A stretch of DNA of 64,000 nucleotides from Hydractinia symbiolongicarpus (lineage: Eukaryota; Cnidaria; Hydrozoa; Anthoathecata; Hydractiniidae): the NCBI RefSeq assembly GCF_029227915.1, contig NC_079879.1, forward strand, positions 27,098,501 through 27,162,500. Reading direction: 5' to 3'. Each line of letters starts with the position of its first letter. Positions within the stretch are counted from its first letter, which is position 1. The translations under genes were made by a program, and so were the position numbers. Shown here in pieces: positions 1 through 10,654 of the stretch. A model generated the notes under the pieces. It made no database searches, was not told the origin of the DNA, and saw nothing but the letters and a program-made list of their open reading frames with translations.

Positions 1-61
1 TAAAAAGTATATACATTTTCACTTTTTATGAACTTTTCTCTAGCTGTATCTGTGTTCACAG

Positions 62-771
62 GAGAACTTATCTCTCGCTCTGTTTTGAAGAAGTTAATCG
101 AACATCCAGGTGTTGTAGAAGAAAAAGAAGTAAAGCCAGAAAAAGACGAGAAGGGCGTGTATTTATACAAAAAAGGTTCTCATACCGACTTTTTTGCGCT
201 TATTTTGCAAGGCCGTGTAGAAGTTACAGTTGGTGACGAGAATATAGTCTTTGAAGATGGACCATTTTCGGTGTTTGGGATAAAAGCATTGACGAATGAG
301 TCTGGCTCACAATACATGCCAGATTTCACGGTTAAGATACTGTCTACGTTACAGTTCTTGAAAATCAGCCGGTCATTGTATCGTTCTGCAGTTCGTGCTA
401 CAAAAATGGAAAGAGAAAATAGAACGCCAGAAAACTATCACGAATTTGACGAGATATTTTGGAAAAACATAAAGAATAATGACGTTCTCAGTCACAAAAG
501 CGATGTTTCAAGCTTAAAAAGCATGGGGAGTGAAAAAAGTACTCCAAATAGAACAGAACAAAACAAGAACCACAAAAACAGTTTACTTCGCAGACTGACT
601 CCAAAACGTGAAAGAAAAAGAGACTCCAACGAACAAAGAAGAGACAGCAGGACTGAAAGTCATAAGATTGGAACACCTTCTCCAACCTTTGTTGACAAAC
701 AGTCACTCGTAACAGCGGAGGAGGGTGATGCAACGACGTCATCAAATGAATTCGACAATACCCGTGTATAA
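62..771 (+). CDS. CNNM-type Mg2+ transporter, C-terminal exon (partial)
   Basis: Last coding exon of a CNNM/ancient conserved domain protein, a plasma-membrane metal (Mg2+) transporter. The upstream transmembrane and CBS domains lie outside the window. Family features seen here are a helix ending in EHPGVV, then LYKKGSHTDFFALILQGRVE, which matches the conserved YLYQ(R)xxPVDYFxLILQGxVE core of the cyclic-nucleotide-binding-homology domain, then FEDGPFSVFGIKAL and a PDFTVKILSTLQFLKISRSLY segment. After about residue 140 the tail is low-complexity and rich in K, R, S and T. The loop between the two CNBH halves is much shorter than in vertebrate CNNM2/4. The 3' splice site is probably the AG at 60-61 (cacag|GA); an alternative is the AG at 42-43. 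The ATG at 28 lies in the presumed intron end and is probably not a start. Stop at 769-771. Confidence 0.85.
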
Positions 772-799
772 TTTAGGAGTACAGCGGGTTTATGTAGGG

Positions 800-805
800 A
801 ATAAA
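800..805 (+). terminator. poly(A) signal of the CNNM gene
   Basis: AATAAA 29 bases after the CNNM stop codon. It is very close to the stop, so the 3' UTR would be short unless a later signal is used. Confidence 0.45.
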
Positions 806-1884
806 TTTTACTCTAACGTTATGTTTTCTACACATGTATATATTTGTACTTTGTAAATACGACATCTGCTCATTCTTTTTGTCCTACTGGCATTGGGAGG
901 ATGGATGGGTAGTTCTTTTGCTGCACTTTTTTTTAGGATATTTTAAAACTGAGAAAATGAGGTGTGAATTTTATGTTATTAATTTTTGCATATTTTTATT
1001 AACGATGTAAAAGCTTCTTTCGTTTTGTTTTATTTGATGAATCTTGCATTTTTATATGCAGCCCCATTGGTCAGTTGTTATGTAGGGATTTTTAACCCCG
1101 CAATTTCACGAACAAGGCTCTGATCAATCACTTGAATTTCTTAGGTATTGTCTGTTTAACCCGAACCCCGTTGCCCATTTTTCTCTTGATACCCACTTGG
1201 TTTTGTCTTTGGTATCTCATACTTTACTAGTGTCAAATCTTTTTTCCCGCGAAAGTTTCTGACGTTGTAGATTATTTTTCTACAAAAATACAGTCTGTTC
1301 AAATTTCAAATAATAGAATTTTCATTGGTTGTTTAAAATGGCGTCAGCTTCAAACGTTCTGGAAGTTTATTTGTCTCAACTATTGAAGCTCCTAGTCTCT
1401 TAGTAGTTATGGCAACATCTATGTTTAGAAAACGTTATGAACCTAGATTGCTGGATTGTTATAAAGTAAAAAGCTTTCGGCAAAATAACTTTATTTCGCC
1501 TTTAGATATTAAAAAACAATCATTTTTGTTTTACGTTTCAAAAACTCGATCTCCCTTTTGAAAAACAGTCTCAGTTTTATCTTGGAAATGAAATGACGAT
1601 ATTCAACGCATAAGACGAGGTTGAATAAAATTTTCGTCAGTTAAAAATACTAATCATAATTTGGTCACTGACCGTTATTTTAAAAAGTTAGAAGTTTGAA
1701 CTTTTACGCCCTAAATTATTAAATACGAAATGAAAAAGCCTTCATTACAAAAGTAGGAAAGTTATTTAACGTACGTACCAAAAAGTTTGATTCCAAAGAA
1801 ATGTATTTAATACACTGCAAGTAGAGTTAAATATTTTTTTGTGTCACCCACGTGCTCTCCTTACAATAATACCTCAAAGCTCAA
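806..1884. other. intergenic, no gene seen
   Basis: AT-rich sequence with no open frame of coding character and no obvious repeat. It probably includes 3' UTR of the CNNM gene at its left end. Confidence 0.5.
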
Positions 1885-1886
1885 TA

Positions 1887-2202
1887 CCGTAAATGACGGA
1901 TTAGGCGCCCGGGACGCGTATTTAAAAATTTCGTCTTAACTGGGGGCTTGTTTTGCAGGGGCGTTAATTCAGCAGGGGCGCTTATTAATCTCTTTTTAGA
2001 AAAACAAATGTTTTAATCTTTATTCTCTTAATTTTTATAAATAAAAATCCGAATCCGAAAAGACATCCCCATTTTTCAAAGGGGGAAGGGATGGGGCGCT
2101 TATTAAAGCAGGGGCACATTTTTCAAATCTTTTTCTAACCCCGGGGCACTAATTTGAGAGGGGCACTTATTGATCACGAGGCACCTAATCTGTCATTTAG
2201 GG
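1887..2202. mobile_element. MITE with ~23-bp terminal inverted repeats, TA-flanked
   Basis: Left end ccgtaaatgacggattagg and right end cctaatctgtcatttaggg are inverted copies with few mismatches, each bounded by TA (1885-1886, 2203-2204). The inside has repeated short G-rich phrases such as ggggcgctta and ggggcactta and no ORF, so it is non-autonomous. A TA target suggests a Tc1/mariner-type transposase; this rests only on the duplication. Confidence 0.65.
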
Positions 2203-2204
2203 TA

Positions 2205-3060
2205 CGTGGTAACACTATTAAACAATTTCTTGCATAAACTGTATTTCCAACGACAATCGTTGTTGTCTTTCACGCCAGTTTTGTAACTGCCTGACTTCTT
2301 TAGCTTTCTGTTTTTCTACAACGTACATTTTTGAATTGAATTTAGTATAGACTGTGGTGAAGATATGGTTGTATTATTAAATATTTTGACACAAGGGTGG
2401 TCGTTCACGTGTACTGGTGAATTTCAGACTCAAATTACGGATTCTTAGAATTTAATAACAATTTAAAGGAAAAAGTTATTTTTATCTTAACAAAATGTAG
2501 TCTTCCCATAACAATGTGATCAAAACAATTTCTGTTTAAAGCGAAGTATTTTCCATGATTTGTGAAAAGGTTTACAAGATCTTTCAAGCAGCTGGATGTT
2601 TTGAATAAGTTTATCAAAACACTTACGTAGTTACAAGCGAAACACAATAATAGGGAATCAGTACTTTCTTAAGGGTGGAGTTTTTTCCTCTTTTTTAAAT
2701 TGTGCTGATTTGTGTGGATTATGTCTACACGCAAAAAAATAAAATCACAAAAGATATATAATAGAGGATTAGAAAATTGTGAGCATTAATTATAAACACA
2801 TGGAAAGAAAATTTTCTTATATCTCTGAATTTTCTTTACGTAATCATTGCCAGGTCAAAAGTCAGATGCCTGTTTGGTTCTTTCTAGCAATTTTTACACT
2901 ACTGCAATATTGCGCCATTCTCTTGTGGTAAGTTTTCCTCTCCAATCAAAACATGGTAAATAACCTCATGATGGAAAAGGATAAAACAATAAAATATAAT
3001 TAAATGGGAAAAAGAAAATTGTGTATAAAGGTGGCCAGACACAAAGTGGAACATAGGGGT
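2205..3060. other. intergenic, no gene seen
   Basis: AT-rich sequence upstream of the small secreted protein gene A. Open frames here (for example around 2435-2647 on the minus strand) have no recognisable domains and low-complexity composition. Confidence 0.5.
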
Positions 3061-3067
3061 GGCAAGA

Positions 3068-3074
3068 TATAAAG
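3068..3074 (+). promoter_or_regulatory. TATA box of secreted-protein gene A
   Basis: TATAAAG 55-60 bases upstream of the proposed start codons at 3129/3132. The paralogous gene B has a TATA box at a similar distance from its own ATG, which supports both models. Confidence 0.5.
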
Positions 3075-3128
3075 AAAAAAGTAAAACTTTTCCATTGTGT
3101 ATTGCAAAAAGTAAAGCATAAGAAATTC

Positions 3129-4263
3129 ATGATGGTAAGTTTAGAAAGGTGTTCATATGTATTTTCGTGTGTATATATGTGTTCATATGCACCACCGGCT
3201 AAACTATCTGAGTTCATCACTAACATATTGCCGCACGTAGTGTAGTGCTGCGGCTTCCAGTTTTTGGGACCGAGAATCGAATCCTGCTCGGTGCCAGGCA
3301 GTATGTTAGTGATAAACAAAGCAGTTTTTCTTAAAAAGTGTGTTAACGAATTTCTACTTAAAAAGATTATTATACAAACTTCCATCTCTATATTAGTGTT
3401 TTGTGTGTTCAAAAGGGTTGCGCTGTAGCTGGATTTTGTGACACTGCAGAGTAATTTCATTGCTTCATGTTAACAGACACACAAAGACTAAATATGCATT
3501 AACCAAAATGGTTTAGAATAAAGATAATCGGTCTGACGAATATTATTTAGTATTACTTTTGGAAACATTTTCACCGCAAAAAGAAGGGTGTACCTGAAAA
3601 AAATTGTTATGAAAAGTTATTCATTCTGATTGATCGTAAACACGTTAAAAATTGTAAAAGGAACCGCCTTTTTTTACAAAGCACAAGTTTAACAGAATCT
3701 AGTAAATGTTAGAAATTGTATTTCGAGAAGCAAGGAGCTGTCTAGAAGACACTATGTATTGCGTTTCGAAAGTCATCACTGTTCTGGCTCATTGTCTCCC
3801 TTTTTCGGTATGCTTTTTTAAAATTCTTTGTTATTTCTAGCAATGGGTGGTATTTCTTCTCAGCTTACCATTGTTGTTAACTTTCCATCGGTCAATTTTG
3901 AATGCTGAAATGATAAAAGATGAACTAAGTGGAACAAAAACAGTGAGGAAAACAATAAAAGCTTCATCTGATAACAGAGAGTTTAATCCATGCAAGTCAA
4001 AACGACGACTCGTGTACGATGAAAGATATCAATACAAAGAACATATTTGTGTGTCTGCTACACCAGATTGGAAGACACTGAAACATAAATATACCAACTT
4101 GTTAAATAAACTCTTCGAATGTGTGCAAATAATTAAAGAAAAGTGGGTTAAAGAAGCAGAAGAAGAAAAAGGGGGAATAAGAACGGTGGGAAGACGAGAT
4201 AATTTTAAATTGCTTGTTGTTCAAACACGATGTGAAATGCGATGGAAGAAAACAAGAAGATAG
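3129..4263 (+). CDS. small secreted four-cysteine protein A (two exons)
   Basis: I do not recognise the family. Proposed structure: exon 1 carries only the start (ATG ATG at 3129-3134) directly followed by a GTAAGT donor; intron 3135-3840 ends tttctag; exon 2 is 3841-4263. The product is about 142 aa: a hydrophobic signal peptide of about 20-25 residues, then a basic mature chain with four cysteines (C-x18-C-x23-C-x36-C). Landmarks are YQYKEHIC, a Trp seven residues after the second Cys, and a C-terminal TRCEMRW. Gene B at 53.4 kb shares the first spacing (C-x18-C), the Y-x-Y-K-E-x-x-C phrase, the C-x6-W phrase, the ending C-E-x-R-W, the phase-0 junction and the ATG-only first exon. A secreted ligand or defence protein is possible but not shown. 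An alternative exon 1 at 3754-3807 would need a 33-nt intron and is less likely. Confidence 0.55.
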
Positions 4264-4287
4264 CATAGCCACCATGTTCAAATATCA

Positions 4288-4331
4288 GTTAATTCGGTAT
4301 ATCGGTTAATTCGGTATATCGGTTAATTCGG
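4288..4331. repeat. 17-bp tandem repeat, ~2.5 copies
   Basis: The unit gttaattcggtatatcg starts at 4288, 4305 and 4322. It lies within the first 70 bases after the gene A stop codon, so it is probably transcribed in its 3' UTR. Confidence 0.8.
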
Positions 4332-4992
4332 GATCGGGTTTCAAGGTTGACGTCAATACAAAAGCAGTTTTTAATGAGTTGATCCCTAATATCTATGGTT
4401 TATCACAAAAAAAAACTTTGTTGTTAATATGTTACTTAAAAGAAAAAAAATGTTTTTAAATGTGCATATTTTTTAGTTTATGAAATAAACATGCAAGGAA
4501 ATATAACATTTTTAACTGAAAATATCCAACCTTTTCCTAATGCACTAAAATAAAGAAAAATAAATTGATTGGTAAAAAAATTGTCATTGAACTTTCCAAT
4601 CAAGGTATACTAATTAGTTTTTTCTGTGTTCTAGTGTTCTGGGGGTCGAAAAAACTTGGGAGTATCAATCTTCTTCGTTCCTAGGGCTCTTGCGTTTTTT
4701 ACTCTAAGACACGTACTGTAAAAGCAGATTTAAAATCTTTTTACGTATGCTATTTGAATCTTGCTAGTGACAAGCATTCTAATGGGAAATAATATTATTA
4801 AACATTTTTCACAAACAGGTCCTTTTAGATATACCCATCTTATCTGTGTCTTAACGGAATGTAACTTAATCACGATATGGCTAGGTTAATGAATACTTTA
4901 TCAGACAAAATATTTGTCCCCTAATGATGAAAATTTTGTCAGTCTGTCCATTTTTAAAAAATCTATAAAATTAATATTTATTTAACATAAGT

Positions 4993-5040
4993 GTTAAGAG
5001 ACGTACAATATAATTACCTGCGGGTGATTATATCTTATGT
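4993..5040. repeat. palindromic repeat, inverted copy at 23170-23217
   Basis: A diverged hairpin (arms around taattacctgcgggtgatta). Its reverse complement reappears at 23170-23217, including the flanking gttaagagac. Shared flanks show a dispersed element, not a chance hairpin. Confidence 0.7.
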
Positions 5041-5627
5041 TTTCTGAAGATTTTTTTTAATTATTATCGATTGTATTTTTTGTTTGTTTGTTTTTACATG
5101 TATAACGGTGAGAGAGCTTCTTTCTGCATTAGCAAATTGTTTTGAATTTTTGCAGTAAATGTTTATAGAGATTGATTTATGTACACCTTGTATGACTTTT
5201 TAATTGTTTTAACTGAATTTAATGATTGGTTTTAGATCTGAAGATGGTTCTAATATCCGAAATTTATTGTTAAAATAAAAACTCAATGTTGATGGCCATT
5301 TAATTTCTAAAATTTCATTTGTTTACAAAGTTTAGATCTTGATATCTCAAAAACAATTTTTGCTCGATACACCTCTACCTTTTAGGCTAAAAATAATAAT
5401 GAAAATGGAGACAAAACTAAATACTAATGTTCTGGCATATTAAGTTCTTAAACTTTGTCTGTTTTTGTCTTCAAAATGAATTGTCTAAATTTTATTACAA
5501 TAAAGAGCTAAAAATATACAACGGAGAAGCAAGATGGAGTAGTTCTCGTACTCAAGATGGTAGCTCATATGTAGCAAAATTCAACGACTTGTATATGTAC
5601 TATAAATGCCATGATGATTTAACCGAC

Positions 5628-6294
5628 ATATTTATGATCAATGATGTAACAGATCATATATATGATATGTAACTCATCATATATATGATCAATGATGTAA
5701 CTGATCATATATATGATATGTAACTCATCATATTTATGATCAATGATGTAACAGATCATATATATGATAAGTAACTCATCATATATATGATCAATGATGT
5801 AACTGATCATATATATGATATGTAACTCATCATATGTATGATCAATGATGTAACAGATCATATATATGATAAGTAACTCATCATATATATGATCAATGAT
5901 GTAACAGATCATATATATGATAAGTATCTCATCATATATATGATCAATGATGTAACTGATCATATATATGATAAGTATCTCATCATATGTATGATCAATG
6001 ATGTAAAAGATCATATATATGATATGTAACAAGTCATATATATGATCAATGATGTAACAGATCATATATATGATATGTAACTCATCATATATATGATCAA
6101 TGATGTAACAGATCATATATATGATATGTAACTCATCATATATATGATCAATGATGTAACAGATCATATATATGATATGTAACTCATCATATATATGATC
6201 AATGATGTAACAGATCATATATATGATAAGTATCTCATCATATATATGATCAATGATGTAACTGATCATATATATGATATGTAACTCATCATAT
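5628..6294. repeat. 51-bp satellite, ~13 copies
   Basis: The unit start gatcaatgatgtaac recurs at 5636, 5687, 5738 and on at exact 51-bp steps. Each unit holds the self-complementary atcatatatatgat and TGATCA. Because 51 is divisible by three, the minus strand stays open for 216 codons as a 17-residue repeat rich in I, Y and D. That open frame is a by-product of periodicity; I see no start context, splice sites or conserved flanks suggesting a gene. Confidence 0.95.
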
Positions 6295-7394
6295 AAATAA
6301 TGTGACTACCGTGGGTAATTAGTACATCTTTTACCGTAACAAGATAGCCGAGATGCGGGAGATGTGCCGAACGTCATAACACTCGCCGAACGTTTTGACG
6401 AACGACCGCACATATATATTATATATCTTTCACACATCATATATATCATTTACACATTATATATGTTATATGGTATATAGGAGTCGTTGAATATTGCTAA
6501 ATATGAGCAAACTTAAGTGGAATAGATTAACACCAAGATTTTTATGCCATAAGCTTCAAGCGTTTGTACCTTTTAAGCTTGAGAGTCAACAGCTCGAAAA
6601 AGTTCTTTAATAACTTTTTACGGCTCTCCAGTTTAATATTTTATGACAAAAACAATAACACTATTCGATAGGCAATTTATCTGCCTTTTAAGAAAATATA
6701 TACTTTTATATACTTTTATTTTGCAGCTTAGAAATTATATTAGTATTCTCAACATAAATAATAGATTTTTAGTGTATCCTGGAAATGCCGTTACAAGATT
6801 AAGTTTTTAATATTCACAGCCGTTTATGGTCAATTGAAGTGATTTTTTCTTTGAAGAGTTTTGTATGAGAAAGAAAGATCGCACTCTTTTGACGTATATA
6901 AGATACGTCAAAGACTGCGATTAATGAAAGTTAATAATAGTTTGGTAAAAATCTTAAAGATAAAGATTTTTTTTTTAATTTAAGGATTAACTACTGTTAG
7001 TTTAATATTTCATAGAATGGAAAGTAATTACCACTCTATTGTTGATTTTTTTGTAACGCATCTCAATTGCTCTACTATTTCGTCCGGAAGTTATTCATTA
7101 AACTAAATTAATAGCTAATTAGGTTAATTAATAAATACATTCGAGCAAAATTAAAATTATAACAATATCCACTTCCTTAGGTGAGTATTGCTCAAAGCTG
7201 TCAGTAAGAATACTCTTTAATACTTTTTAAGTGAAATTTTATAATGTTTAGTTTTGTGTTCGTTACTTTCCACCGTCAATACGTGCTGACGTATGCATTG
7301 TCAAACAGTCAATTAGTAAATTTAATTTGACATATATCCATCAGCCTGAAAGCATGGAAGAAACACTGATGTTATCTCTAGGTCAATAAATACA
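6295..7394. other. intergenic, AT-rich, no gene seen
   Basis: No coding frame or clear repeat apart from a short inverted pair around 6880-6920 (gcactcttttgacgtatata / agatacgtcaaagactgc). Confidence 0.5.
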
Positions 7395-7520
7395 TACGTC
7401 TGACAGCGGACGTATGACAGCGTCCGTCCGACAGCTACGTCCGAGAGCGTATGTTCAACAATATACGTCCGAGAGCGTATGTTCGACAGTACACGTCCGA
7501 GAGCGTATGTTCGACAGTGT
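7395..7520. repeat. 28-bp GC-richer tandem repeat, 3 clear copies
   Basis: ccgagagcgtatgttc recurs at 7441, 7469 and 7497 (28-bp period), preceded by decayed copies from about 7395 (gacagcggacgtatg). It is more GC-rich than its surroundings. Confidence 0.85.
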
Positions 7521-7567
7521 ACACATAACCGGACGGACGTCATAGTCCATTGAGAGTGGAAGGAGTA

Positions 7568-7848
7568 GACCAATGGTAACCTGTCTTGGCGCGTGGAAGC
7601 ACGTGATTTACGTGTAAGGTCCTTATTTTGCCGCAAAAGGCCATATTACACCCTTTAGAGGCCTGTGCACGTAGTTGACGTTGTTCTAAAACCATGGTGC
7701 CAAAGAAAACGACTTGGCACGATGTAGTCTATTCACACTGATAAGACTAGACCCATTGTAACCTGCTTGGGCACGTTGAACCACGTGATTTACATTTAGC
7801 ATTCTTTTTAGACCGCGAAAGGCCATATTATAGCCTTTAGAGACGTAG
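7568..7848. repeat. diverged ~100-bp direct duplication
   Basis: 7568-7675 and 7748-7848 share blocks in the same order: agacc-aatg/attgtaacctg, cacgtgattta, gaaaggccatatta and ccctttagag-type segments. An old tandem duplication or two halves of one repeat element. Confidence 0.6.
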
Positions 7849-8147
7849 AAATCTAGTGTTTTTAGTAGGAAAAAACTTTACTACTGATAAAACGAACGCT
7901 GTTTTAATTTCCCCCAATAAGAGTTTTCCAACTTTTTAACATGACCCAAGTTCTAAATTTATCGCATTCCTAAATTTTAAAAAAACTATTGAGTGCCTTG
8001 GCATTTATTAGATAAAATATCCCTTTGTTACGGCATGAACAATGAGAGATACCATCATTTTGCAAACATTCTCCAAATTTAAAAAATATTATAAAGGACG
8101 GTAAAATGTTAAAAACCAAGGTAAATGCTTTTTCAACTTGAAGAAAG

Positions 8148-8545
8148 ATTTCATTTTGACTTTTGGAAACGTGTCCAACATTTCATCCAACATTTTATGA
8201 ATGTGTTGGACGTTTGTTGGATGAATGTTAGATGGATGTTGGATAAAAATTTTGCGCAGGTCAAACGATCATACAACAGTTCATCCAACATATATGTCCA
8301 TTCATTCTCTCTTTCTATAAAAAAAAAACATGTCCATTCATTCTTTTTTTCGAAAAAGACTTTTTCTTGTAATGAAAAGTTGATCGCGATCAAACTTTTA
8401 TCCAACACATTTTTGCTTCTTCCAACACATATTTTTCTTCTTTTTCAAATTTCGCTTTCGGTCAAACGTGTCCAACATTTCATCCAACACCGAAAATTTT
8501 TGATGTTGAATGAAATGTTGGATACGTTTGACTTACATTTTAGTT
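8148..8545. mobile_element. MITE with subterminal inverted repeats (tccaacatttcatccaac)
   Basis: Left end acgtgtccaacatttcatcc and right end gaatgaaatgttggatacgt are inverted copies, and the gtcaaacg / cgtttgac motif occurs at both sides and internally. Several further tccaaca/tgttgga copies lie inside. No transposase frame. Exact termini and target duplication could not be fixed. Confidence 0.6.
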
Positions 8546-8850
8546 TTTAGTAAAATCATTAACAGTAAACTAGTACTGATATAAGCATACCTTATCCTAT
8601 TCAATGTACCATTAAAAAGTTCTTCGTAAGCTTCTAGTAAAAGGAGACCAGAACACTGCGATATCAAAGTTGTATATATACATAATTTCAGACTAGATAT
8701 CGAAATAATGATAACATGTAATTGTTTGGAAGGATTTTTCTCAAAATAGTTTAATATATTAAAAAAGCAAATCTATATTATAAGTCATAAAAAATAACAT
8801 CACTAACTATAAAAAACACTATCCTTGAAATCCAGTGGACACAAAGATTT

Positions 8851-8968
8851 TCGTGGATGTTTTGTTCCATCGTGGATGTTCTGTTCCGTCGTGGATGTTT
8901 TGTTCCATCGTGGATGTTTTCTTCCATCGTGGATGTTTTTATCCATCGTGGATGTTCTGCTCCATCGT
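8851..8968. repeat. 19-bp minisatellite, ~6 copies, just 3' of cysteine-peptide gene 1
   Basis: Unit tcgtggatgttttgttcca repeats with a 19-bp period and ends 7 bases before the stop codon of the eight-cysteine peptide gene (minus strand). The paralogue at 20.6 kb has a single unit at the same place (about 20586-20605), so the array expanded after duplication. Confidence 0.9.
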
Positions 8969-8975
8969 GGTTGCA

Positions 8976-9762
8976 TCAAACTTTACTAATCAATATTCGA
9001 GCTTTATTTGGAAGACATCTTTTGAACTCGGGATGACAATAACAATTTCTGCTTTTTCTGCACATGCAGTATTTAGCAAACTGTCTTGAATAACAATCAC
9101 CGTACTTGCATCGTTGATATAATGGACAGTAACCTCCTCCAGGGAAATTATCCTTTTTGTTTAACTAAAAAGAACAAATTTAACTCAAAAGATTGCGACA
9201 GCTTTAATTTCTGACGATATCTGAAAATTTTCTTATTGCATACAAATCGATATGAAGGGGATATCTGCTGTTGTAGAAGGCAAAAAAAAGCTATTGCAGG
9301 TACACGAGACTTGTAAACCAGCTCCTGTTGTTAACATTGTCAATACATAAAAGTTTGCCCAACTATTCACCCTCCTAGTCCAATTTTACAACATTTTTTA
9401 AAATTACCTAATCAGTGATAAGATTTATCAACCTTTCTAGACTGCTTCGCGTGGTCAAAAGATTGTGTATTTGTTTATTCCGTAAGAAAAAATACGTTAT
9501 TCTACTTACAACACCAGTGCGCAGCGGATCCGAGTGACCAAATTGTACATTTAAAATTAGACTGATAATAACCAACAGACACACTAAGGAAGCAAATCAA
9601 ATCTATGTAGAAACTGGTTTTCCAAGGAAATGATAACTATCAAGAACAGCTTGAAATTAGAGTAAAATAACTCATTAGATCAATCTCTTGTTCCTTACTC
9701 ACTATCAAGTACTTTATTTACAATCAAAAATATCTGATGTACTTACCGTGCATTTGAGACAT
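8976..9762 (-). CDS. small secreted eight-cysteine peptide 1 (three exons)
   Basis: Reconstructed from splice signals. Exon 1 is 9747-9762 (ATG at 9762-9760, phase 1, GTAAGT donor); exon 2 is 9510-9583 (acceptor ttccttag, donor GTAAGT); exon 3 is 8976-9164 (acceptor tctttttag), ending TGA at 8978-8976. The product is 92 aa. Exon 1-2 encode a short hydrophilic start and a hydrophobic signal-peptide core. Exon 3 starts KKDNFPGGGYC and carries eight cysteines spaced C-x5-C-x4-C-x8-C-x1-C-x6-C-x1-C-x6-C; the last part is basic (NKARILI). The paralogue at 20.6-22.1 kb has identical exon phases, a 74-nt exon 2 and the same framework. I do not recognise the fold. A secreted defence, venom or signalling peptide is possible but nothing here decides it. 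The strongest support is that two independent copies keep frame, signal peptide and splice sites. Confidence 0.75.
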
Positions 9763-9841
9763 CTTGGTAAAATTTCGTTTTAGCTTGTCAAAATTAAAGC
9801 AGTACTTTAGATATCTGATACAGTAACACTGTTACCATCCT

Positions 9842-9849
9842 CTTTTATA
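9842..9849 (-). promoter_or_regulatory. TATA box of cysteine-peptide gene 1
   Basis: TATAAAAG on the minus strand, 80 bases upstream of the ATG at 9762. A likely start for a short 5' UTR. Confidence 0.6.
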
Positions 9850-10654
9850 TCCATCATTTTCAATTAAGAAAACTACCTTTCATGAAAAACAACAATTCAA
9901 AGGAAGGCGACTACAGAAAGGGAATATAATTTCCTTGCCAAACATTATGACGAGATGAAGACGTGAGAGTTCATTGCAACGCAATCTTAACTACGGATTA
10001 TCTTTATAACCAAAATTTCCTTACGACAATCATTTAATTTGGTCAAGTATTTCTTAAAAAAATATATGGAAAACTCGTCTCTCGAACATATTTAAAACGT
10101 TCTTAAAAGTATCTCTAATTGCATACTAACTAATTTTTCGTGCATTTACCAAATTACTGTCATTTAGAGCATCCTCTTTTTACAGTTATAATTTGAGATG
10201 GGTTATTAAATTTAAATTGTCTTAACAATGCGTTTCAATATTATTGGCACGTTGAACAGAAAGAAAGTTCAATGCGAATAACGAATTACGAAACATATTT
10301 TTAATAATGAGTTGATGGCTATGATTCAATGTTTTTTATTAAGATCTTTCTCCTTTAATTCTGTGTAGTAAGGTCGAAGGGATAGATGATAGATGTATTT
10401 TACTCTTTAACTTTGTTAGCTGAGAAGTTAAGCGCTTGTGTTACGGTGCGATTTTTTCATGCGGATGCAGGGAGATTTTGTTGAGATAAACACGGAATTG
10501 CTTTTGTTTGCTTTAAAGTTAAGAATTATATGCTATTTTGATTTTCTAAAACTCCATCACTCTTTTTATGCCTTATATCAGTATCTAGTAGCTTAGATCA
10601 GAAACAAAAGGTGAGCTAGCTCAGCATATTTGCATTTCACTTTTATAAAGTCAA
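9850..10654. other. intergenic, no gene seen
   Basis: Upstream flank of the cysteine-peptide gene. AT-rich, no recognisable coding segment. Confidence 0.5.

Larger units (their letters stand above)
4264..5627. other. 3' flank of gene A, no further gene seen
   Basis: AT-rich. It holds a 17-bp triplicate (4288-4331) and a palindromic repeat (4993-5040), annotated separately. AATAAA-like signals occur near 4550 and could end the gene A transcript. No convincing coding frame. Confidence 0.5.

Noticed and set aside
3754-3840. Alternative exon 1 for gene A (ATG at 3754) with a 33-nt intron
   Set aside because: An intron of 33 nt is below the usual minimum in animals; the ATG|GTAAGT at 3129-3140 matches the structure of paralogue B much better.
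5619-6269. 216-codon minus-strand frame
   Set aside because: Product of the 51-bp satellite; no unique coding sequence on either side.
8835-9089. 84-codon plus-strand frame
   Set aside because: It runs through the 19-bp repeat and antisense to the cysteine-peptide exon 3.
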